Under the pieces are notes generated by a model. It searched no databases and was not told the DNA's origin. It worked only from the letters and a program-made list of their open reading frames with translations. Shown piece by piece: positions 17,371 to 24,746 of a DNA stretch of 43,606 nucleotides (its first letter is position 1; each line of letters starts with the position of its first letter). The DNA is taken from NCBI GenBank assembly GCA_020722415.1, contig DYKV01000002.1, positions 15,718 to 59,323 on the forward strand, written 5' to 3'. The translations under genes and the position numbers were made by a program. The DNA comes from Anaerolinea sp. Lineage in GTDB: Bacteria; Chloroflexota; Anaerolineae; Anaerolineales; UBA4823.

Positions 17371-19117
17371 TTTTGATCCAAAGGTAGCTTTGCAGCATTA
17401 CATGCAGAAACGATTTGACAAAGTAAGTCAAATGTTTATCGATGTGTTTTTGCATTTTGACAAGGTGTGGTATGGTGGGTTTAGTCGCAGTGATTTGTTG
17501 AAGCTAGAAGAATTTGTTGCTACATTTCTATATATCTGGACGCGGCCTGATTTTAAGCTACCTTCACAATATAATACTGTGTTCTCGAATATCGGGCATC
17601 TTATTGCCAATGTTGTTGCCATGTCAAGTTATGGCTCAACTGACGGTGCATTAGGTCATATTTTGGCCCAAGATCATAATTATTATCGGATGCTACCACT
17701 GTTAACGGTTTACAATACAATCCAAATCTCAGCGGAACAAATTGTTAATGTTGACCCTATACATGGCACTTTGTGGTGGCTTGCCTATCAGACGGCTTCA
17801 CCGGGGTCATTGACACAAGAGGTCCATGACAGGATGGTACGCCAGTATTTTGATATACCAAAAGACCTTAAGCTCCGCGATTGTCGTGTAGCTCCCTTAT
17901 ATTTTCAGGTGTCTTATTTTGCACCTGAGCGGGCTCGTGCTGTTAAGACAGTGTTAAATGATCAGATTGCCTCTCAGATTAAAGTGTCTGTTTGCAATAA
18001 ACCCAACGTGAAGAGTATTGCAATTGTGTCTGGTCGCTGGCAGCCAACAACAGCGGTTTACAAGAGCATGGCTCCGCAGGTTCATGCCTTGGCGTCTAAG
18101 TATGATTTAACTCTTGTTCAATTTGGCGAGAATGAATCATTAGTTGATAGGTCGCACTTCAAGTCAGTTGTTCAAGTGAAAATGTTTAAAGATTTTACAG
18201 GGTGCGATATTTCTGCTATCAAAAATAATGATTTTCAGCTTGCATTTTTCCCTGATGTTGGAATGAATTTTGAGTCAACTTGGTTGTCAAATTTGCGGAT
18301 TGCCCCTATCATGGTAACCGGCTATGGACACCCTGTTAGCACTTTTAGCCGACAGATGGATTATTTCATTGGCGGGCAGGAAGTTGAGAGAGCCGATTTG
18401 GCATCGGAAAATTATGATGAACGTTTGGTGTTGATCCCTGGTTTAGGTTGCTATCCTATTGACCCAAAGTATACACGAAAGGGGCGAGTCGATTCCAAAG
18501 AGATTTGGGTAAATTGTTGTTGGACAACACATAAGATTAACTACCCAATGCTCTGTGTATTGCGTACAATTCAACAACTAGCACCTCGCCCAGTGAAATT
18601 TCATTTCTACCCGTCTTGGACACTTGGAAAATACAACAATCTTATTTACTTTGTCAAAACACTCAATCAATTCTTTGGGTATGGCAACTGGCGATATGAC
18701 ACCAACCTTAAGTATCATGATTACCTGGCGTCAATGGAACAAGCAGCGTTTACCATTGACTCCTATCCATTTGGAGGTTATAATACAATCATTGATTCAT
18801 TGTTTGTGGGCTGTCCGGTTGTGGCTATTGAAGGCACACAATTTGCAAATCGTGCATCTTCGGCGTTATTGCGACGTGTTGGGCTAGATGATCTGATTGT
18901 ATCTAATCTAGAAGAATGTGCAGCAAAAGCCTTGGAATTGGCATCAAATCCTGATTACTTGGAGTCAGCACGGAGTAAACTTGCTGATGTTGATAATTTG
19001 CAACAATTGTTGCTTCATGCCGAGGAACCAGGATATTTTGTGAAAGCTATTGATTATTTGATTGCTAATCATGAGCAATTGCAAGCTAGCCCTAAAACCT
19101 GCTTGACTATTGGGTAA
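17357..19117 (+). CDS. GT41 (O-GlcNAc-transferase/SPINDLY-like) glycosyltransferase
   Basis: MVTGYGHPVSTFSRQMDYFIGGQEV and TIDSYPFGGYNTIIDSLFVGCPVVAIEGTQFANRASSALLRRVGLDDLIVSNLEEC parallel the OGT catalytic core. ATG at 17357 preferred over the 17327 TTG. Confidence 0.82.
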   Translation: MTMFNFDPKVALQHYMQKRFDKVSQMFIDVFLHFDKVWYGGFSRSDLLKLEEFVATFLYIWTRPDFKLPSQYNTVFSNIGHLIANVVAMSSYGSTDGALGHILAQDHNYYRMLPLLTVYNTIQISAEQIVNVDPIHGTLWWLAYQTASPGSLTQEVHDRMVRQYFDIPKDLKLRDCRVAPLYFQVSYFAPERARAVKTVLNDQIASQIKVSVCNKPNVKSIAIVSGRWQPTTAVYKSMAPQVHALASKYDLTLVQFGENESLVDRSHFKSVVQVKMFKDFTGCDISAIKNNDFQLAFFPDVGMNFESTWLSNLRIAPIMVTGYGHPVSTFSRQMDYFIGGQEVERADLASENYDERLVLIPGLGCYPIDPKYTRKGRVDSKEIWVNCCWTTHKINYPMLCVLRTIQQLAPRPVKFHFYPSWTLGKYNNLIYFVKTLNQFFGYGNWRYDTNLKYHDYLASMEQAAFTIDSYPFGGYNTIIDSLFVGCPVVAIEGTQFANRASSALLRRVGLDDLIVSNLEECAAKALELASNPDYLESARSKLADVDNLQQLLLHAEEPGYFVKAIDYLIANHEQLQASPKTCLTIG

Positions 19118-19130
19118 ATTGTGCTAAAAT
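19103..19130 (+). promoter_or_regulatory. Sigma70-type promoter with extended -10
   Basis: TTGACT (19103-19108), 16-nt spacer, TGC-TAAAAT (19125-19130), about 27 nt before the RNA ligase ATG at 19157. Confidence 0.65.
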
Positions 19131-19156
19131 TAAGTAGGCTTCTTTATGAGGGCAAT

Positions 19157-20212
19157 ATGAGCACATTGAAAATTGAAACAGTAATGATTGAGTCAGTTGA
19201 TCCGCATCCCAATGCAGACAGGCTTGACGTTATAACTATTGGTGGTTACAAGATTTGCGACAGAAAAGGCAAGTACGCGGCTGGTGATATTGTGGCTTAT
19301 TTTCCACCAGACATTTTAATTCCATCTGATATTGCCACCCAGTTGGGGGTTGCTCAGTACCTCAAAGCAGCTATTTACCCTGGTGAATCCAAGAAATCAA
19401 ATTGCCGTGTTGGTGCTATTCGTTTGCGTGGTGTTCCGTCGTTTGGTTTCATTTTGAAAGTAAATGAGCCTGTTGGTAAAGACTTAACAGAACGATTTCA
19501 TGGCGCAAAGTTTGAACCGCCTGAGCCAATGGGGAATATTACTGGTCTGCGTGCTAAGGATGATATTCGGTTCCATACTTATACAAACATTGAGAATTGG
19601 CGTAAGTATAAAAACGCCATGCCGAATGGTCTACCAGTACGCATCACTGAAAAGATTCATGGCACTAATTCGCGCGTCGGATTGATTGCTGGTGAATATA
19701 TGTGTGGTTCACACAAGACGGCATTGAAACCAGAAGATAATACTGGTCGCCCGTCTATGTATTGGATGCCTCTTACTTCTGATATGAAATCAATGCTTTC
19801 ATGTATCAGTGAGGGACGATATAATGTCATTGTCTTTGGGGAAATTTTTGGCTCGAAGATTCAATTTATGGACTATGGTATCACAGGTTGTGGTGGATAC
19901 CGTGTATTTGATATTTCGGTGGGTGGAGAATATCTGCCGTGGGAGCAGGTAGTATATTATTGTAATCGTTTTTGTATTCCGCTTGTACCTTTGGTATATA
20001 AGGGGGCTTATTCACCTGATATCGTCGAACAGCTTGTCGATGGTCCAACTATGGTTGCTCCACTCGATCAGATTCGTTGCGACTTCAAGGGGCGCGAAGG
20101 TGTAGTCATAACACCTTTGAAAGAAACTTATTCACTAGAATTAAATGGACGACTCATTCTAAAAGCTGTCAGTGTTGATTATTTGGCATCACGGCGGAGT
20201 GATAGTCATTAA
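19157..20212 (+). CDS. RNA ligase with N-terminal OB-like domain (Rnl5/DRB0094-like)
   Basis: Nucleotidyl motif TEKIHGTNSRVG, VIVFGEIFGSKIQ, GREGVVITP. N-terminal VDPHPNADRLDVITIGG resembles an EMAP/OB-type module. ATG at 19157 preferred. Confidence 0.85.
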   Translation: MSTLKIETVMIESVDPHPNADRLDVITIGGYKICDRKGKYAAGDIVAYFPPDILIPSDIATQLGVAQYLKAAIYPGESKKSNCRVGAIRLRGVPSFGFILKVNEPVGKDLTERFHGAKFEPPEPMGNITGLRAKDDIRFHTYTNIENWRKYKNAMPNGLPVRITEKIHGTNSRVGLIAGEYMCGSHKTALKPEDNTGRPSMYWMPLTSDMKSMLSCISEGRYNVIVFGEIFGSKIQFMDYGITGCGGYRVFDISVGGEYLPWEQVVYYCNRFCIPLVPLVYKGAYSPDIVEQLVDGPTMVAPLDQIRCDFKGREGVVITPLKETYSLELNGRLILKAVSVDYLASRRSDSH

Positions 20213-20253
20213 AAAATATTCTTCATGCAACTATATACAGAGGTTTAGAAACG

Positions 20254-21546
20254 GTGAAACTGACCACAGAAAATGTCCGATGTATCAAGAAATTATTAAA
20301 TAAGGGACTTTCGCAGCCAAAGATTGCTAAGCGTTTTGGTGTGAGCCGATCATTGATTTCGGATATTGCGACTGGGCGCGCGTGGACAAAAGTCTCAGGC
20401 AAGCGATCAATTAAGCGCCCTGGTGGGCAGCCAAAGGCAATGGATTATGATCCAACTGATGAGCGTATTTTGACTCTTGAAGCAGAAATTGCTATGCTGC
20501 AAGATGAACGTGCAGCAATGAAGCGGCAGCTTAAAGCCATGACAAAAACACATGGCTTATTTAGGGCAATGGTTGATGAAATGGAAGCGATTGTGACACC
20601 AATGAAGGCGTTACCCAGGGTGATTCCTGTTGAGCCTGTAAAAAATGCCAAGTGTATTGAAGAACATTTGGTAATGCATCTGAGTGATGGACATCATGAT
20701 CAAATTGTTCACCCCTCCGAGTGTGGTGGGCTTGAGTGCCATAATTTCTTGATTAGTATGCGACGGGCCGAACAGTATGTTGACACTGTCTTGAAATGGA
20801 CACAACAGACTCTTGCACCGCAATTCAAGTTTCCTGAGTTGACAGTACTTGCATATGGTGACCATACAAGTGGCGAAATTCACGGGCATACTGAACGGTC
20901 ATATTTTAGGAATCAGTTTAAGAATTGTTTTGCAATCGGTCAGCTCCATGCTTTGATGTATCGTGATTTAGCTCCGTACTTTGAAACTGTGAATATTGTA
21001 TATGTTCCAGGTAATCATGGACGGCGCAGCATCAAGAAAAATTATTATGGTGCTCATGATAACTGGGACTATTTGATTGCTGAAACGGCCCGGCTTCATT
21101 GTCGAGATATAAAAAATATCAATTTCGTGATTCCAGATTCATTCTCCATTAACTTAGACATTAATGGTGTTGGATTCTGCATCTTTCATGGTGACGATAT
21201 TCGCTCAAATATGGGTATTCCGTTCTATGGTCTTGAGCGACGTCAACGTCGAATCATGGCATTGAATCAGGCATTTGGTACACATATCCGGTACTATTGC
21301 TGTGGGCACTTTCATCGACCTAGTTCATTAACTGATCTTGATGGCGAGATTATTGTCAATGGTACTTGGGTCGCTACGGATGCGTTTGCATATAATGCGT
21401 TTGGTGGTTACACTGTACCTTCTCAATTATTACATGGTGTGAATCCTAAGTATGGTATCACTTGGAGGCTTCCAGTGAATCTGCGAACCGATGATGAGGC
21501 TCGTGGTCCTCAACGTTACAAAATTGATATTAGGAACGACAAATGA
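20254..21546 (+). CDS. HTH-fused calcineurin-like metallophosphoesterase
   Basis: N-terminal HTH (GLSQPKIAKRFGVSRSLISDIATGRAW) plus phosphoesterase motifs LSDGHHD, AYGDHTSG, VPGNHGRR, FHGDD, CGHFHRP. GTG start in the shared leader. Confidence 0.85.
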   Translation: MKLTTENVRCIKKLLNKGLSQPKIAKRFGVSRSLISDIATGRAWTKVSGKRSIKRPGGQPKAMDYDPTDERILTLEAEIAMLQDERAAMKRQLKAMTKTHGLFRAMVDEMEAIVTPMKALPRVIPVEPVKNAKCIEEHLVMHLSDGHHDQIVHPSECGGLECHNFLISMRRAEQYVDTVLKWTQQTLAPQFKFPELTVLAYGDHTSGEIHGHTERSYFRNQFKNCFAIGQLHALMYRDLAPYFETVNIVYVPGNHGRRSIKKNYYGAHDNWDYLIAETARLHCRDIKNINFVIPDSFSINLDINGVGFCIFHGDDIRSNMGIPFYGLERRQRRIMALNQAFGTHIRYYCCGHFHRPSSLTDLDGEIIVNGTWVATDAFAYNAFGGYTVPSQLLHGVNPKYGITWRLPVNLRTDDEARGPQRYKIDIRNDK

Positions 21547-22103
21547 AAACATTCTTTACTGCTGACTTGCATTTTGATGGCCCGAAATTTTACGGAAATC
21601 CTCGGTGTACTCGCCCGTTCACTGGCGAGAAATGGAATGCCTTGATGATTGATACGATCAACCGTCTGGTTGACTATGAAGATCGTCTTGTTATTCTTGG
21701 CGACTTTGCTAGCTATAGACCTGGCTACTGGCGTTTGCAGATTCGATGCAAGAATGTAATTTTGATTTTAGGCAACCACGACAATGAAGTTAAATGTCGA
21801 AATGTTTTTGGTGGCAACCTTCGAGTAACTTGTAACATGAAGATATTAGGTCATGTACATGTTTTCTTGTCACACTATCCACACGCATTTTGGAATGGAA
21901 GTCACAAAGGATGGTTGCATTTATATGGGCACTGTCACAACCAACGTGAGGCCGTGCTCGATGCCCTGTGGCCTGAGCGTCGAGCAATGGATGTTTCACC
22001 AGATACAGCGTATGCAAAGTTTGGTGAATGGCGCCCATTTTCCGATACCGAAGTTTTTGAGTTAATTGGAAAACGAGCCGGGCATGATTTGGTTGAATTT
22101 TAG
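21543..22103 (+). CDS. Calcineurin-like metallophosphoesterase
   Basis: TADLHFDG, LGDFAS, LGNHDN, LSHYPH, YGHCHN. Confidence 0.88.
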   Translation: MKTFFTADLHFDGPKFYGNPRCTRPFTGEKWNALMIDTINRLVDYEDRLVILGDFASYRPGYWRLQIRCKNVILILGNHDNEVKCRNVFGGNLRVTCNMKILGHVHVFLSHYPHAFWNGSHKGWLHLYGHCHNQREAVLDALWPERRAMDVSPDTAYAKFGEWRPFSDTEVFELIGKRAGHDLVEF

Positions 22104-22144
22104 CATGGTTATCAAAACGTTTTACTAACACCAGTGGAGACATT

Positions 22145-22840
22145 ATGCCAATTCGTCATAGTAAACGTGCTAAGCAACGTGAAGCAGAACATGAAAAACA
22201 GTCACAAGTTTCATTCGAATTTCTGACAGAAAGGCAGAAAACAGCATGGGAAGAATACAAGCAACATGATGTACTCTTCCTATCTGGTCCAGCTGGCACA
22301 GGTAAAACATTTTTGGCAATGGCTTTTGCTATTTATGATATTCTTACTAAGCAACGTAAGCGTATCATTTTAACTCGTCCGATTGTTGAAGCTGGTGAGT
22401 CTCTAGGTTATCTCCCTGGGGATTTCACCATGAAAGTTAATCCCTACATGATCCCCTTGTATGATTGTTATCATACGATTTGTCCTGGTCAGACTATGAA
22501 GAATAAGATCATTGATAATGCTTTTGAAGTTGCACCGATTGCTTATATGCGAGGTCGTACCTTCCATGAGTCAGTATGTATTTTTGATGAAGCTCAAAAT
22601 GCTACGCTTTCACAATTGAAGTTATTTCTTTCGCGATTTGGACAAAACTCAAAAATCATTGTTACTGGCGACCCGAATCAATCAGACTTGCGGGACAAGA
22701 GCGGTTTGAATACCGTGCTTGACCGTTTGCATGGTTTGTCGGGTGTCAGCATTGTTCGATTTACCAAAGACGATATTGTTCGTCATCCGCTAGTAGGGGA
22801 AATTTTAGCACGGTTAGAAAGATGTATGCCAATGGCATGA
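22145..22840 (+). CDS. phoH: PhoH-like ATPase
   Basis: FLSGPAGTGKTFLAMA, ILTRPIVEAGESLGYLPG, FDEAQNATLSQLKLFLSR, IIVTGDPNQSDL. Confidence 0.92.
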   Translation: MPIRHSKRAKQREAEHEKQSQVSFEFLTERQKTAWEEYKQHDVLFLSGPAGTGKTFLAMAFAIYDILTKQRKRIILTRPIVEAGESLGYLPGDFTMKVNPYMIPLYDCYHTICPGQTMKNKIIDNAFEVAPIAYMRGRTFHESVCIFDEAQNATLSQLKLFLSRFGQNSKIIVTGDPNQSDLRDKSGLNTVLDRLHGLSGVSIVRFTKDDIVRHPLVGEILARLERCMPMA

Positions 22841-22848
22841 AATTTGCA
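22833..22848 (+). promoter_or_regulatory. Sigma54-like -24/-12 element upstream of tRNAs (copy 1)
   Basis: TGGCATG-AAAT-TTGCA. Nearly identical to the element at 37136-37151. Confidence 0.4.
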
Positions 22849-22874
22849 ATTATTTCAAGGTATGTATAAAACTG

Positions 22875-22947
22875 GCTGCCGTAGCTCAATTGGTAGAGCG
22901 GCTGACCTGTAATCAGCAGGTTGAGGGTTCAAGCCCTTCCGGCAGCT
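22875..22947 (+). tRNA. tRNA-Thr (anticodon TGT), anticodon loop CCTGTAA (C33)
   Basis: GCTGCCG/CGGCAGC acceptor, GCTC/GAGC D stem, GCTGA/TCAGC anticodon stem, GAGGG/CCTTC T stem with TTCAAGC loop. CCA not encoded. Confidence 0.93.
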
Positions 22948-22961
22948 TTATAATAAAAATG

Positions 22962-23034
22962 GCTGATGTAGCTCAACTGGTGGAGCAGCTGATGTGTAAT
23001 CAGCAGGTTGAGAGTTCAAGTCTCTCCATCAGCC
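22962..23034 (+). tRNA. tRNA-Thr-like (anticodon TGT), anticodon loop TGTGTAA (G33)
   Basis: GCTGATG/CATCAGC acceptor, GCTC/GAGC D stem, GCTGA/TCAGC anticodon stem, GAGAG/CTCTC T stem with TTCAAGT loop. CCA not encoded. Confidence 0.9.
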
Positions 23035-23065
23035 TTACAGTATTTTGTTTTAACATGAAAGAGAT

Positions 23066-23947
23066 TTGAAAAGAATGGTACCGAAGATCACTGATTTTTT
23101 GCTATCACGTGCTGAACAGGTTGCTGAAGACGCAGTGAAAATGCAACTCGATGTTAAGGTTTATCAGGAAATCCGAGCACATCTTCCACGTTTATTTCCG
23201 GCTCCTGATAAAATCATTCTGTGGCCAACAGACGCCTGCGAGGTGCTGTTTGTTTACATGATTAAACCCAAAGAGCAAGCTGAAGCCTTACGAATGGCAA
23301 TTAGTTTAGCGTTTGCAATTAGCAAGGATGGTTGGTATGGTGAATTACAAAAGGAAGACAATACATTTTCTGTCTTTAGTGCCTGCACGATTAATAATCA
23401 CTGTGTATTAATAAAGTTGATCGGGGCAAATTTTGAGGATTATGAATTCAATGTGGAGCAAGATACAGGCACGCGACTTATTGGTCCTGTGCAATGTTCT
23501 AAGTTTGTACCATTCGATATTATCCGGCCTGATGCTTCGGACGATATTCTTATTGAGCATAGTAAGAAAGTTGATTTGACAGCATATTACGCTAAGTATA
23601 AGGCGAAGATTCTTAGTCTTGTTGGTCATAGAATACCGGCTCAGACGCCAGTTCCTGATGATGTTGTTGTAGGAATTGGTACGACGTTTGATTTGGACTT
23701 AGTGTATAATGAGGATAAGAATGGAAGCCTTCGAAAAAGGCTTGATAAGCATCTCGGCTGTCAGGATGGTTGGACATTGCTTGTGCATAAAGCAACTTTT
23801 ACCCAGACTTTGTATAAGATTATTGATGTGGCGTGTGACTCTTGGACTATTAAAGTGCGGGTATCAATTTTGAAGCCGTATCTTGAGGTTGAAAATTTAT
23901 CACTCACCAGTGACAAGCAAGATTATTTATTGTATCAATATAAATGA
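23066..23947 (+). CDS. Hypothetical protein
   Basis: 293-aa ORF with compact spacing to its neighbours. No recognisable motif. Confidence 0.65.
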   Translation: MKRMVPKITDFLLSRAEQVAEDAVKMQLDVKVYQEIRAHLPRLFPAPDKIILWPTDACEVLFVYMIKPKEQAEALRMAISLAFAISKDGWYGELQKEDNTFSVFSACTINNHCVLIKLIGANFEDYEFNVEQDTGTRLIGPVQCSKFVPFDIIRPDASDDILIEHSKKVDLTAYYAKYKAKILSLVGHRIPAQTPVPDDVVVGIGTTFDLDLVYNEDKNGSLRKRLDKHLGCQDGWTLLVHKATFTQTLYKIIDVACDSWTIKVRVSILKPYLEVENLSLTSDKQDYLLYQYK

Positions 23948-24720
23948 TCATGACGCAACAAACATTTGACCATATAAAATTTGATCCTAATGTGCCTGTA
24001 GAAAAAATCTACGCAGACCCAGCGTTTAATTGCCGTGGACTATTGGATGCTACGCGATTGATGGAATTGGCTGACAGTATTTCTCTACATGGGTTACAGT
24101 TGCCAATTATGATTCAGCCGTTGGACTTACCTGATCCATTTAAATATCGCATCATCTCTGGGCATCGTCGCTTTTCTGCTTGTACAAAGTTTTTGCATTG
24201 GGTAACAATACCGGCATTGATCAACTTACAACCAATGTCAGACAATGATGCAAAATTTCTCAATCTTGTTGAGAATATCAACCGGCAAGATTTAACGCAG
24301 CTTGAGGCTGCTTATATACTTCAGAATTTTATACAATCAGGTTACTCGGTTCATGAATTGGCAAGCAAAATCAATAAGTCTGTTGGATGGATACAATCAC
24401 AGCTTTCCATTTTATCCTTGTCTCCTGTTATTCAGACTACAGTTATTAAAAAGAGACTTTCAGTAGATGACATTGACTATTTAGCTTCATTGCCAGAATC
24501 TAGTCAGGAACAAGGCTTACAATTTTTGCTTTCGCGCAAACGCAAATATCAGAAAAAGTCAAAAAAGTTACAACAGCGCCCTAAGCTCGCTGATTTACGA
24601 CATATGATGCACTTCTTAATGGATTGTAATTGTGATATTGCTGCCAGGACACTTGCATGGGCACTAGGACTAGTCCCTACAGATGTGTTCAAAAACGAGG
24701 CACGTGCTGCAACCAAATAA
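23944..24720 (+). CDS. ParB-like domain protein (second copy)
   Basis: LADSISLHGLQLPIMIQPL...YRIISGHRRFSACTKF...FLNLVENINRQDLTQLEAAYIL. Confidence 0.9.
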   Translation: MIMTQQTFDHIKFDPNVPVEKIYADPAFNCRGLLDATRLMELADSISLHGLQLPIMIQPLDLPDPFKYRIISGHRRFSACTKFLHWVTIPALINLQPMSDNDAKFLNLVENINRQDLTQLEAAYILQNFIQSGYSVHELASKINKSVGWIQSQLSILSLSPVIQTTVIKKRLSVDDIDYLASLPESSQEQGLQFLLSRKRKYQKKSKKLQQRPKLADLRHMMHFLMDCNCDIAARTLAWALGLVPTDVFKNEARAATK

Positions 24721-24746
24721 AAAGACGTATACTTGGATTAAGTTTA

